Counted from the stretch's first letter, positions 17,039-25,044 are shown. The stretch is DNA of 46,311 nt from a bacterium (GCA_030684695.1 JAUXXX010000080.1:1-46311), one strand, 5' to 3'. A program made the numbers and translations. Notes: generated by a model not told the origin, from the sequence alone.

Positions 17039-17069
17039 GAACTTAAGAAATAATAAAGGGGTGAATGTG

Positions 17070-18047
17070 ATGTGTTTTTTGAAAAAATTGTTTGGAAAGA
17101 AGAAATTGAAGCAACAAGTGCCTGTTGAGGAAGTAAAAGCAGAACAACCAATCAAAGAAGTTCCACAAGAAGTCAAAGTAGAAGAGGCAATTGTTTCACA
17201 AAATGCCGCAGTAGAACCAGAAACCAAAGATACTGTACCTGTAATTGAACAAGTTGTTCATTTAACAGATGTATTAGTAGAACCTATTGTTGAGGAAACA
17301 AGCAAAACACAAAAATTAGAAGAAGCGGTAAATAATCGCTATGCTGGGAAATTTGAAGTATTTCCAGAAGCGGGATTGTTTAAATACCGTTTAAAAGCAT
17401 CCAATGGTGAAATATTGGTCGTTTCCGGAGGATATACCACCAAAAACGGAGCGATTAATGGCATTGAAACCTTGAAAAAGAACATTGAAACAGGTAGATT
17501 TGATTTAGTAACAGACAAAAACGATTTTTCTCAATTTCAACTTTATACACCAAATGGTTCTCGTCTCATTGTTAGTGGAGAGTTTTATGAGTCACTAAAA
17601 CGAGCTGAATCCGCGATGGAATCGTTAAAAAAGTTTGCTGGTACAGACAAAATAGTTGAACTGGATGCAATCCCATTGACTGAAGTTCGCGAAGAAGTAG
17701 TGACGAGTTCGAATGTAGAGAAAAAGCCAAATGGAAAGATCGAAATATCAAAAGAAGAAGACGGATTCCATGCCATTTTAAAAGCATCCAATGGAGAAAT
17801 CCTTTTTACCACAACAAGTTATGCTTCCAAAGCATCCTTACTTCAAGGGATTGAATCGATTAAGAAAGCTGTAGAAAGTGGGGCCTTTCGAGTTTCCAAA
17901 GACAAGCAAAATCGGTATCAATTCAAGCTGTATGGCGGAAACAATCAAATCTTACTTTCAGGGGAAACCTATAGTACAAAAGATTCAGCTGTATCTGTCG
18001 TTGATTCAGTCAAACGCTTCTTATTTGATGCTAAGGTCCTTGAATAG
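17070..18047 (+). CDS. Four-repeat YegP/DUF1508 protein with membrane-targeting-like N-terminus
   Basis: A 325-residue protein. The N-terminus (MCFLKKLFGKKK) resembles the amphipathic membrane anchor of FtsY. A Glu/Val/Pro-rich low-complexity linker follows (about residues 15-88). Then come four copies of the ~48-residue DUF1508 (YegP) unit, at about 93-141, 143-190, 222-270 and 272-318. They are arranged as two pairs with shared cores such as KASNGEIL and GxYxSKxxAxxGIESIKK. YegP-type domains are small alpha/beta units of unclear function. The ATG at 17070 follows GGGGTG; an earlier in-frame ATG at 17037 lies in the -10 box. It is monocistronic, with a terminator. Confidence 0.8.
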   Translation: MCFLKKLFGKKKLKQQVPVEEVKAEQPIKEVPQEVKVEEAIVSQNAAVEPETKDTVPVIEQVVHLTDVLVEPIVEETSKTQKLEEAVNNRYAGKFEVFPEAGLFKYRLKASNGEILVVSGGYTTKNGAINGIETLKKNIETGRFDLVTDKNDFSQFQLYTPNGSRLIVSGEFYESLKRAESAMESLKKFAGTDKIVELDAIPLTEVREEVVTSSNVEKKPNGKIEISKEEDGFHAILKASNGEILFTTTSYASKASLLQGIESIKKAVESGAFRVSKDKQNRYQFKLYGGNNQILLSGETYSTKDSAVSVVDSVKRFLFDAKVLE

Positions 18048-18064
18048 TACCTAAGAAAAGTTAT

Positions 18065-18094
18065 AGAAGGATGAGCAAATCATCCTTCTTTTTT
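18065..18094 (+). terminator. Intrinsic terminator of the YegP-repeat gene
   Basis: A 10-bp stem (AGAAGGATGA / TCATCCTTCT) with a GCAAA loop and a T run. Confidence 0.9.
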
Positions 18095-18103
18095 ATGATG
18101 GAA

Positions 18104-18132
18104 TTGACTTGTGTGTGAATGGATGGTACTAT
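18104..18132 (+). promoter_or_regulatory. Promoter of the 18.2-kb exported-protein gene
   Basis: TTGACT (18104-18109), a 17-nt spacer and TACTAT (18127-18132). Transcription would start near 18139, which rules out start codons upstream of that point for the next gene. Confidence 0.75.
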
Positions 18133-18180
18133 CATGATGAGATTAGTAATTTATTTACTTCATACTTTACGAAAGAAGCG

Positions 18181-18753
18181 GTGATTCCTTTGATTAAGAA
18201 GACCATACTACTACTTGTCATACTGCTTTCGTCGCTTTTAGGAGTACAAGTAAGTGTACAAGGGTGGTTTGTTATCGAGCCATTTTATGAGGTCAAAGTG
18301 GTTCAAGCGATAACCTTCTCTATCAAGATTACAGAAGTTGATGATTCCAGTCTTCTTTTTGACAAAGTAGCCATTTCAGATACCGTTCAAGTCTATATTG
18401 CTTACTTGGCGCTTTTATACAAAGGTAACATCAATGGATACAGTGCGATTCTTGTCTTGACGGATGAGTCAAATAATAAACTGTTAACATTGATCAGTGA
18501 TACCCCTACTTCTACAAATCCGTTTCCTAGTCAGTTGGTATTTAGACTAGATTTGGTGTTAGATCCTTTAAAGGGGAAGTATCTTCCTTCGGGGAAAGGA
18601 CTCGAAAGTGTAATGGTACGTCATCTATTCGCTACGGGATTTGAATTTATCGATGTGAATGGCACCACATATGTGATGATTTTAGGCAGTGATACTGTTT
18701 TAAGTGAACTTGACATTACTGTTCCCGCTAGAGAACGTACCACCTCTTGGTAA
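18181..18753 (+). CDS. Exported or membrane-anchored protein of unknown function
   Basis: About 190 residues. An N-terminal signal or anchor (IKKTILLLVILLSSLLGVQV) is followed by a beta-rich domain with alternating hydrophobic residues. I do not recognise a family. The frame is open from 18109, but the promoter at 18104-18132 excludes starts before ~18139. Candidates are GTG at 18181 (GAAAG just upstream) and TTG at 18190 (GGTG upstream); the choice is uncertain. The stop is followed by a T7 run. Another frame continues after it for ~38 plausible codons (to 18867), so a frameshifted longer protein cannot be excluded. Confidence 0.6.
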   Translation: MIPLIKKTILLLVILLSSLLGVQVSVQGWFVIEPFYEVKVVQAITFSIKITEVDDSSLLFDKVAISDTVQVYIAYLALLYKGNINGYSAILVLTDESNNKLLTLISDTPTSTNPFPSQLVFRLDLVLDPLKGKYLPSGKGLESVMVRHLFATGFEFIDVNGTTYVMILGSDTVLSELDITVPARERTTSW

Positions 18754-18769
18754 TATTTTTTTACTTGTA

Positions 18770-18863
18770 GTTTCGAATGATGTCGGTTTTTATGGGGGAC
18801 AACTCGTGCAAGTACAGATGAGTTATTCGGTTGATAAAGATTCATCCAACATGCATTCGAAAC
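18770..18863. repeat. Imperfect 17-bp inverted repeat bounding a 94-bp segment
   Basis: The left arm at 18770-18786 and the right arm at 18846-18863 match over 10 bp without gap (GTTTCGAATG / CATTCGAAAC). After a one-base bulge they match over 7 more bp with one mismatch. The 59 bp between them include a G5 run and no recognised gene. It could be a long hairpin RNA or a small miniature element. Confidence 0.6.
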
Positions 18864-18936
18864 GATGATTCACAAAGAAACATGTTTCACTTGTTTTAAA
18901 TGGTTCTTCATTTATGGTCTAAAAGGAGCGAAATAT

Positions 18937-19122
18937 ATGAGTAAATTGTTTAGAATTGCGATACTTCTTTTCTTGGTTCACGCATTGATAGGATGTTATT
19001 CTAATGCCGGAACCATCCGTCTTGAAGTTGTACCAGTGGGTGCAGACTATGAAGGAGTACCCAAAAAACCTGCAGTTATTGTGGAAGAAATTGCGGATGT
19101 AGTCATCAACCTTTTTGAATAA
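18937..19122 (+). CDS. Small lipoprotein (61 residues)
   Basis: A lipoprotein signal peptide (KLFRIAILLFLVHA) ends in the lipobox LIGC at about residue 19. A mature part of ~43 residues follows and ends in VVINLFE. It would be lipid-anchored on the outer face of the membrane. The ATG at 18937 is chosen for its AAGGAG site 8 nt upstream; the frame is open to 18865 but has no such site there. The function is unknown. It lies between an inverted repeat and a terminator. Confidence 0.7.
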   Translation: MSKLFRIAILLFLVHALIGCYSNAGTIRLEVVPVGADYEGVPKKPAVIVEEIADVVINLFE

Positions 19123-19136
19123 TCGCCATAAGAACC

Positions 19137-19163
19137 GATGATGATAAATGCATCATCTTTTTT
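19137..19163 (+). terminator. Intrinsic terminator after the small lipoprotein
   Basis: A GATGATG/CATCATC 7-bp stem with an ATAAATG loop, followed by TTTTTT. Confidence 0.8.
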
Positions 19164-19214
19164 ATTCTAGTGAAAAGATTCTATCTAGATTCGTGCTTAA
19201 ATCGAGCTATTTTA

Positions 19215-19223
19215 TGGTATGAT
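19215..19223 (+). promoter_or_regulatory. Extended -10 promoter of cls
   Basis: TGG followed by TATGAT (19218-19223), a TGn-extended -10 box, 33 nt before the GTG start. No consensus -35 is seen. Confidence 0.5.
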
Positions 19224-19255
19224 GTTACTGGTATGAGGGGATTGGAGGGATCGTT

Positions 19256-20776
19256 GTGAGAAAGTTTTTTATTTTATTAGGTCTCTTTTTGGCGATTGCA
19301 TTTGTCTATTCCATTACCGTTGCCCAATACTTTGTAATGAGTGGGTTTCGCTCGATATTGCCAGGTGGATTTATCATTTATACAGTTGAAATCTTATTAG
19401 GAATTGTTGCAGTCATCATTGCAATGAGAATCATTTTGCGTTCAGATTATGCCTATAACAAGTCATATTGGATCATCATCATGTTGTTAAACCCAATTCT
19501 TGGAATCATTGCATACTTCATCTTTGCTCGAGACTTTCGAGTGGGCAAATTAATTAAGGAACGTCCGCTCATCGCAAACAAACACTTTCTATCTTTAGAA
19601 GAAGTGACTTCTCCTATTTATGAGCATCACCCTCACGGCGAAATTTTTCGTTATGTCCATGATACAACAGGCAGAAGTGTCTATGAAAACGATACATTCA
19701 CTCAAGTCCTAAACAATGGAGATGAGTTCTTCCCAGCGTTGATTGAAGCGGTCTTACAAGCCAAAGATTACATCTTAATGGAATTCTATATTTTTAAAAC
19801 AGATGAGATTGGGAAAAAGATTGTATCTGCTCTTCAAAAAAAGGCCCAAGAAGGTGTGGATGTATATTTTATTTATGACCATTTTGGTAGTCAAAAACAC
19901 GTTCAAAGAAAGTTGATGACCGAGTTAAAGGCAAGTGGCGTAAAAATTGGTATTTTTGATCCACAAAAAATATCGTTGTTAAATGCAAATGTCAACTTTC
20001 GAAATCATCGCAAAGCCACAGTAATTGATGGCTGCGTTGGATTTGTCGGAGGAATCAACGTTGGTGCTGAATACAACCATCAATCCAAGAAGTTTGGTTT
20101 CTGGCGAGATACTCATCTGCTTGTCAAAGGAAATGGAGTAACCAGCATCCAAAATGTATTCATAAAAGATTGGTATTATATTACTTCTGAAGTGTTGAAA
20201 AAACCGCTGGATAAATCCATTGTAGAAATGGCTGGATTATTTACAGTAATAGAGTCGGGACCAGATTTTGAATATGGATTGATTAAAGATGTTTACTTTA
20301 AAATGATTAACTCCGCAAAACACTCCATTAAGATTGTGACACCCTACTTAATCATTGAACCAGAGATGATGATTGCCTTAAAGATTGCGGCCAAAAGTGG
20401 TGTGAAGATTGAGCTATTGGTCCCAGGTAAGCACGATTTTGCCGTAGTAGGATATGCGACCAAGTCATATTATGAGCAATTACTAAGCTATGGAGTTCTT
20501 ATTTATGAGTATACAGATCGATTTGTCCATTCAAAGATATTGATCGTGGATGACTTAATCGCTTCTGTAGGGTCTGTCAATTTCGATCCGCGCAGTTTTC
20601 ATATCAACTTTGAAGTTACCGCTTTGTTTCAAAACAATGCAGTCGCGTCTTTGGTTCAACATTTTCAAGAAGATATTGCTCGTTCCCTCCAAATTAGTGA
20701 AGTTGAATGGAAAAAAAGAGGGTTACTGAAACGATTAATTCAAGGATTTTTCAACTTATTTAGTCCCATTTTCTAA
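19256..20776 (+). CDS. cls: Cardiolipin synthase (phospholipase D family)
   Basis: Condenses two phosphatidylglycerols into cardiolipin at the membrane. The 506-residue protein has two N-terminal transmembrane helices, a linker, and two HKD catalytic motifs: NHRKATVIDGCVGFVGG and VHSKILIVDDLIASVGSVNFD. This is the standard ClsA layout, and its length is normal (about 480-510). The start is GTG at 19256, with GGAGGGA 8 nt upstream. rmuC follows after 11 nt with its own AAAGGAGG, so the two may be co-transcribed. Confidence 0.93.
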   Translation: MRKFFILLGLFLAIAFVYSITVAQYFVMSGFRSILPGGFIIYTVEILLGIVAVIIAMRIILRSDYAYNKSYWIIIMLLNPILGIIAYFIFARDFRVGKLIKERPLIANKHFLSLEEVTSPIYEHHPHGEIFRYVHDTTGRSVYENDTFTQVLNNGDEFFPALIEAVLQAKDYILMEFYIFKTDEIGKKIVSALQKKAQEGVDVYFIYDHFGSQKHVQRKLMTELKASGVKIGIFDPQKISLLNANVNFRNHRKATVIDGCVGFVGGINVGAEYNHQSKKFGFWRDTHLLVKGNGVTSIQNVFIKDWYYITSEVLKKPLDKSIVEMAGLFTVIESGPDFEYGLIKDVYFKMINSAKHSIKIVTPYLIIEPEMMIALKIAAKSGVKIELLVPGKHDFAVVGYATKSYYEQLLSYGVLIYEYTDRFVHSKILIVDDLIASVGSVNFDPRSFHINFEVTALFQNNAVASLVQHFQEDIARSLQISEVEWKKRGLLKRLIQGFFNLFSPIF

Positions 20777-20787
20777 AGGAGGAACTT

Positions 20788-22044
20788 ATGTCTACACCAG
20801 AACTAATTCTAACGGTATTAATGATACTTGTCATTGTGCTATTAATCTTTATTGTATCGAAAGTAACTAAGCCTGTGAACAGCGATAAAAAGCTAGAAGC
20901 CATCAATGAAAAGGTAGCAACTAAAATCGATGAGGTGAATCAATCGATTTCAAAATCTATTTTTGAATCCATTTTGAAATTTAACGATCAAGTGAATCAA
21001 AAATTGACTGACTCTAGTGAGAAGAGCAACTCCAACATTACAGATTTTCGACTGAACGTAAATAAGGAACTGCAAGGATTTAAAGAGCAGTTAGGAGAAC
21101 GCCTTCAACAAGATTTTAAAGGTTTGATTACATATTTAGAAGTACAAATGAATAAGATCAATACATCCGTTGAGTCACGTTTAACCACCGAGTTTACTAA
21201 AACAAATCAAACATTTGTTCAAATTGCAGAACGAGTAAAAGTCATTGACGAAGCTCAAAAAAATATTGAGGAACTTTCCAATGAAATGATGACACTTCAA
21301 CGGATTCTATCTAATAACCAAAGTCGTGGAATGTTTGGAGAATATCAGTTAAATCAATTACTCTATGCAATCTATGGAGAGAATAAATTGCTTTATGACA
21401 CACAAAAAACCATCAAAGAAGCAAGAGGAAAAAGCGAGTCTGTTCGTGCGGACGCCGTTGTTTATATGCCAGAACCCAATGGAATGATTGCCATTGACTC
21501 CAAGTTTCCGTTTTCTGAGTATAAAAAGTTGTTTGATAATCCAGATCTTTCCAAAGAAGAGGAAGAAAAGATTATCCAAGCATTTGGGTCCGATGTTAAA
21601 AAACACATCAATGACATTGCGAACAAATACATCATCCCAGGAGTTACTGCAGAGTATGCACTGATGTTCGTTCCATCGGATGGCGTGTTGTCCTTACTAC
21701 ATTCTCACTTAGGTGCGGTGGTTGAACATGCAAGAATGAAAAACATTACGATTGTATCGCCAACCACTCTCGTGCCTTTATTATCGAGTTTTAAAGCAGT
21801 GGTCATCGATTATGAAAGAAGTAAGTATACGAATCAAATCCGCAAAGAACTACTCGCTCTAAACAAGGAATTCTTAAAATTTGCCGAAAACTGGGAAAAG
21901 ATTAGTAAGACAATTTCCACATTATCAACGCAAACAAGTACGATTAGTAAAGACGTAGAAAAAATTACTACGAAGTTTGATCGGATTAAAAATGTGGACT
22001 TACCGGATGAAATAGAAGAGATTTCTAGCACAAACGAGGAATAA
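20788..22044 (+). CDS. rmuC: DNA recombination protein RmuC homologue
   Basis: A 418-residue protein with one N-terminal transmembrane helix, a long coiled coil (about residues 35-180), and the RmuC nuclease-like domain (RGMFGEYQLNQLL, VRADAVVYMPEPNGMIAIDSKFPFSEYKKL, ALMFVPSDG). In E. coli, RmuC limits rearrangements at inverted repeats; the PD-(D/E)XK-like core suggests DNA cleavage, but its role is not settled. The C-terminal tail is again helical and acidic. AAAGGAGG precedes the ATG. Confidence 0.92.
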   Translation: MSTPELILTVLMILVIVLLIFIVSKVTKPVNSDKKLEAINEKVATKIDEVNQSISKSIFESILKFNDQVNQKLTDSSEKSNSNITDFRLNVNKELQGFKEQLGERLQQDFKGLITYLEVQMNKINTSVESRLTTEFTKTNQTFVQIAERVKVIDEAQKNIEELSNEMMTLQRILSNNQSRGMFGEYQLNQLLYAIYGENKLLYDTQKTIKEARGKSESVRADAVVYMPEPNGMIAIDSKFPFSEYKKLFDNPDLSKEEEEKIIQAFGSDVKKHINDIANKYIIPGVTAEYALMFVPSDGVLSLLHSHLGAVVEHARMKNITIVSPTTLVPLLSSFKAVVIDYERSKYTNQIRKELLALNKEFLKFAENWEKISKTISTLSTQTSTISKDVEKITTKFDRIKNVDLPDEIEEISSTNEE

Positions 22045-22096
22045 CACATAAAAGACCATCACTTTTCAGTCTTAAAAAGATTTCAAGAAATATAAC

Positions 22097-22125
22097 TTGC
22101 TATTTGTTTTCTATAGTTGTATAAT
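22097..22125 (+). promoter_or_regulatory. Promoter of the cold-shock gene
   Basis: TTGCTA (22097-22102), a 17-nt spacer and TATAAT (22120-22125). The leader of about 29 nt contains AAGGAG. Confidence 0.75.
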
Positions 22126-22160
22126 ACTTTTAGTAACATAATAAATTTAAGGAGAAACAC

Positions 22161-22358
22161 ATGAACGGCACAGTAAAATGGTTTAACGCAGAAAAAGGTT
22201 ATGGTTTTATCACTGGAGAAGATGGCAAAGACATTTTCGCACATTATTCTGCAATCCAAGGCGATGGTTACAAAGCTCTCGAAAACGGACAAAAAGTAAG
22301 TTTTGACGTTACGAACGGCGCACGTGGACCACAAGCTGCTAATATCGTAAAACTTTAG
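22161..22358 (+). CDS. Cold-shock domain protein (CspA family)
   Basis: A 65-residue single OB-fold RNA/ssDNA-binding protein. RNP1 is KGYGFIT and RNP2 is DIFAHYS, within the usual start [17 protein letters not shown]. It probably acts as an RNA chaperone. The gene is monocistronic with a strong promoter and terminator. The long, structured 5' leader known from cold-inducible csp genes is not present, so this copy may be expressed constitutively. Confidence 0.95.
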   Translation: MNGTVKWFNAEKGYGFITGEDGKDIFAHYSAIQGDGYKALENGQKVSFDVTNGARGPQAANIVKL

Positions 22359-22387
22359 TAGTCAACTTGTAATTCAAACAAAGCCTG

Positions 22388-22419
22388 AAAAGAGACACTT
22401 TAACGAGTGCCTCTTTTTT
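22388..22419. terminator. Terminator between the cold-shock gene and the converging LPFL-repeat gene
   Basis: AAAAGAG-A-CACT pairs with AGTG-C-CTCTTTT around a TTAACG loop. There is a T run on the plus strand and a shorter one on the minus strand, so it may serve both genes. Confidence 0.8.
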
Positions 22420-22431
22420 CTTTCATTTTTT

Positions 22432-22785
22432 TTATTCTGCTGGTTTATTTTTTTGCCGATGTAGCTCGTAATAGAAAAGTTTCTTAATGGATGATTCTGG
22501 TAAAAAGGGAAGGATTCCATCTAGTTGATCGTGTTCGATTTCTCCATTGATATAGTCATCAACTATTTGGGATAAGACCATTTCTGGTAGGAAAGGACAC
22601 ATGGCAACAATAGAAAGTTTGATTTTTTGGGATTTAGCAGCGTGATATAATTTTTCCAGCTGTGAATCATTCAAAAAAGGAAGAAGCATCGTAGGGTTTA
22701 GCTCGATGGATCCATCGATTAATTGGTCGATGATTTCATCGTATTCAGTTGCGGATAAATAGGGAAGTATGTGGCTAAATTTCAT
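22432..22785 (-). CDS. Small LPFL-repeat protein
   Basis: A 117-residue predicted all-helical, soluble protein made of four repeats of ~28 residues. Each begins with an (L/C)P(Y/F)L motif (PYL at 8-10; PFL at 36-38, 64-66 and 93-95). An acidic helix follows, of the type SxxxxDxIIDQLIDGSIE. This regular spacing suggests a small helical-repeat scaffold. I do not recognise a named family. AAGGAG lies 9 nt before the ATG. It lies 53 bp downstream of, and in the same direction as, the XRE regulator and may be in its operon. Confidence 0.75.
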   Translation of the reverse strand: MKFSHILPYLSATEYDEIIDQLIDGSIELNPTMLLPFLNDSQLEKLYHAAKSQKIKLSIVAMCPFLPEMVLSQIVDDYINGEIEHDQLDGILPFLPESSIKKLFYYELHRQKNKPAE

Positions 22786-22838
22786 ATTGAGATCTCCTTA
22801 TAGTGTTGTTTGTGAAGCGAATGTCAAGAATACATGAC

Positions 22839-23375
22839 TCATCGTGTTTTGCGAAGTATTTGTTGTTCTTGATTTGATAATCTTGTACGCAAGATATTAG
22901 GATGCAGATGTACTTCTTTTTGTTGGTTCTTTCTTAACAACCAAAGACGTTCTTGTTCACTTAATAAATGCCATTGTCTATCAAAATCAAACAAAGGGTT
23001 TCGGTGTATGATTTGAAACAAGATGATCTTTCGATGATCGACACAAAACAAGTGAAAGTGAGTGAAGAGTTCATCCACTCTTTGTGCATATGCATGAATG
23101 ATCTGGATGACTTCTTCTTCTGAACTTGTCTTTAATGAATCCATAAGACTAACTGGTTCTGTACATTTATCCAAACAAAGTAATTCTTCAATGGATACAC
23201 GATACAACGTAGTCATCAAACAAAGCGTATCGATGGAAGGAAGTGATTTTTGAGTTTCCCACCTGGACACTGCTTGATGACTTACAAACAGTTTCTCAGC
23301 AAGCTGCTCTTGAGACCACTGATGTTTGGTTCTTAGTTCTATCATTTTTAAGGCAATATACGCAATATTTAGCAA
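22839..23375 (-). CDS. XRE-family transcriptional regulator
   Basis: A 178-residue protein with an N-terminal Cro/C1-type helix-turn-helix (about residues 11-66: RTKHQWSQEQLAEKLFVSHQAVSRWETQKSLPSIDTL). A ~110-residue C-terminal region of unknown function, rich in His and aromatic residues, follows. The start is TTG at 23375 with AGGAG 8 nt upstream; the overlapping ATG in that site runs into a stop at once. Targets are unknown; the small LPFL-repeat gene downstream is the obvious candidate partner. Confidence 0.85.
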   Translation of the reverse strand: MLNIAYIALKMIELRTKHQWSQEQLAEKLFVSHQAVSRWETQKSLPSIDTLCLMTTLYRVSIEELLCLDKCTEPVSLMDSLKTSSEEEVIQIIHAYAQRVDELFTHFHLFCVDHRKIILFQIIHRNPLFDFDRQWHLLSEQERLWLLRKNQQKEVHLHPNILRTRLSNQEQQILRKTR

Positions 23376-23413
23376 ATTATCATCTCCTATGTCATCAGCG
23401 CTACGACATCTTC

Positions 23414-23419
23414 ATTATA
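23414..23419 (-). promoter_or_regulatory. -10 box for the XRE regulator
   Basis: TATAAT on the minus strand, about 39 nt before the TTG start. A TTCCAT 16 nt upstream is a poor -35. Confidence 0.45.
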
Positions 23420-23457
23420 TACTCTACGAGCACGAATGGAAAGCAACTCGTAATTGC

Positions 23458-23483
23458 AAAAAAAAGACCGATTCGCTCGGTCT
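23458..23483 (-). terminator. Terminator of the 23.5-kb membrane-protein gene
   Basis: On the minus strand, AGACCGA-GCGAA-TCGGTCT is followed by eight T. The stem overlaps the stop codon of the gene. Confidence 0.85.
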
Positions 23484-24159
23484 AAAAGAATTTTGAGACT
23501 ATATAAGCTACAGAGAACATGATGGGAAGAAATGCTAATATAAGGAAAAGAAATTGATCGAAGACATCCAAACAGCGAGTCATACTTTTATAAGATAGGA
23601 GCTTATATCGGTAATAGAATGGGATTAACAACTTCGAAACAATGACAAGCAATATAGGAACCAAGATGGGCCAGTAGACCAAAGCTTGTGCTATTGAATC
23701 AAAATCAACAAGCATCTTGTATAAAGGAATCGTGAATAAATTAGACAATAAGGCAACCAGCCAATACGTCTTTTGTTCTCCCAGTCGTGACACGACATAA
23801 GGAGTTTTTACGAGTTGCATGACAAAATACGTGACATAAAACATTCCCTTGATGACAAAGTAGAGTTCGAAGGAATGCCACAACGCTTGATCTGGAACAT
23901 TTATATAGACAATGAAGTCAAATAGTGCAACCGAAATCGCCCACCAAACACGTAGCGGGATTCTCCATAAATTTATCTGGACGCCGTCTTCTGCTAAAAT
24001 GAGCAGAAATGAGAAATAAATAGCAAATGGCATAGCAATATAATAGTTTAGTAAAATGCCATCAAAAGTCGCAATCGTCGCGACTAACAACAAAAAAATT
24101 TGAACGCCAAACACCAAATACATGGAATCTCGAAACCGTGATGGTCCAAAATATTTCAC
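23482..24159 (-). CDS. Seven-helix membrane protein, paralogue B
   Basis: A 225-residue protein with about seven transmembrane helices and no recognised family. It is clearly paralogous to the next upstream gene. Shared positions include an FxxxIYxSxLxxAEGxEI-type segment (here SFLLILAEDGVQINLWRIPLR), the VKTPYVVSRLGEQKTYW stretch, and YRYKLLSYKSMTRCLDVFDQF near the C-terminus. GTG is the start, with GGGGGAG 8 nt upstream. The gene ends in a strong terminator. A transport or sensor role is possible, but nothing in the sequence shows it. Confidence 0.65.
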   Translation of the reverse strand: MKYFGPSRFRDSMYLVFGVQIFLLLVATIATFDGILLNYYIAMPFAIYFSFLLILAEDGVQINLWRIPLRVWWAISVALFDFIVYINVPDQALWHSFELYFVIKGMFYVTYFVMQLVKTPYVVSRLGEQKTYWLVALLSNLFTIPLYKMLVDFDSIAQALVYWPILVPILLVIVSKLLIPFYYRYKLLSYKSMTRCLDVFDQFLFLILAFLPIMFSVAYIVSKFF

Positions 24160-24265
24160 GAAATCATCTCCCCCGAGTATGATACCAGTATGGGGTTAGA
24201 ATATCATATTATTCATGTTTTTTCAATCGATGTAAAAAAAATGGAATTTTTTTGATCAACTAATG

Positions 24266-24943
24266 TTAAGAGAACAAGAAGAGTGCAAGCAAACTCCAAA
24301 TAGAGAGTATAAGAATGATAAAAGAATCAAAGATATCATACACCCGATGGAATCGATAACTTGCATCAAATAACCGCATATTAATTAGTGGAAATCCAAC
24401 TTTAACCATTTGTACGATCAACAAAATACCCCAAACGCTATACAAAAGTTCATTTGACACTTCCATATATCCGGATAAAATAATCGTTCCAAGATACGCA
24501 AAGTAAAATATTCCACCGCTCATAAGGTTGGATAACACATAGGTGATCCACATCACTTTTGGTTTTCCAAGAAGTTTCGAAAACGTCGGCAGCTTAACGA
24601 TTTGGATGAGAAGTAAAAGCCCATAGAAGACAAACTTGGAGTAAAAAAACCATAAAGGTTGATCATAAAGTTTATAGATGGATATAAGTACCATCGTCAT
24701 ATCTGCTAATGCTAGTGTAATAATCCATAAGATTCGAATAGGTACTTTCTTATAGTAGAGGATCTCTGAACCCTCTGCGACACTCAGGTAAATGGCGAAA
24801 AAAAGCGATATCGGCACAATGATCATAAAATTGAGAATGGAAGAAGCTCCTCCCAGCAACAAGGAAAAGACAAGAAGTAAGGTTTGAATGCTGAGTAGAC
24901 CAAATGCGGCGTCCTTAGCGGGTTGACGGTCCAAATAGTTCAT
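24266..24943 (-). CDS. Seven-helix membrane protein, paralogue A
   Basis: A 225-residue protein, exactly the length of its neighbour, with matching helix positions. Shared sequence includes YLSVAEGSEILYYKKVPIRILW, VKLPTFSKLLGKPKVMW and YRFHRVYDIFDSFIILIL near the end. The ATG at 24943 (MNYLDRQPAKD) has GGAGG 6 nt upstream; the frame continues open to 25087, but that part overlaps the cysS promoter. The 106-bp gap to paralogue B lacks a clear terminator, so both could be on one transcript. The function is unknown. Confidence 0.65.
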   Translation of the reverse strand: MNYLDRQPAKDAAFGLLSIQTLLLVFSLLLGGASSILNFMIIVPISLFFAIYLSVAEGSEILYYKKVPIRILWIITLALADMTMVLISIYKLYDQPLWFFYSKFVFYGLLLLIQIVKLPTFSKLLGKPKVMWITYVLSNLMSGGIFYFAYLGTIILSGYMEVSNELLYSVWGILLIVQMVKVGFPLINMRLFDASYRFHRVYDIFDSFIILILSIWSLLALFLFS

Positions 24944-25044
24944 GTAGTTCCTCCAAGAAAGAAGATATCTATACAGTATCACACCAGTTTCGATACTACA
25001 AGAAGATTCATTGTTCAAGTTAATGAGTCGATTAATAACTTTCC

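Noticed and set aside
22050-22076. Hairpin AAGAC...GTCTT as a terminator after rmuC
   Set aside because: The stem is five base pairs with a 13-nt loop and no T run follows on the plus strand.
23243-23485. 80-codon plus-strand open frame across the XRE gene start
   Set aside because: It overlaps the XRE coding region, its promoter and the neighbouring terminator, and has no ribosome binding site.
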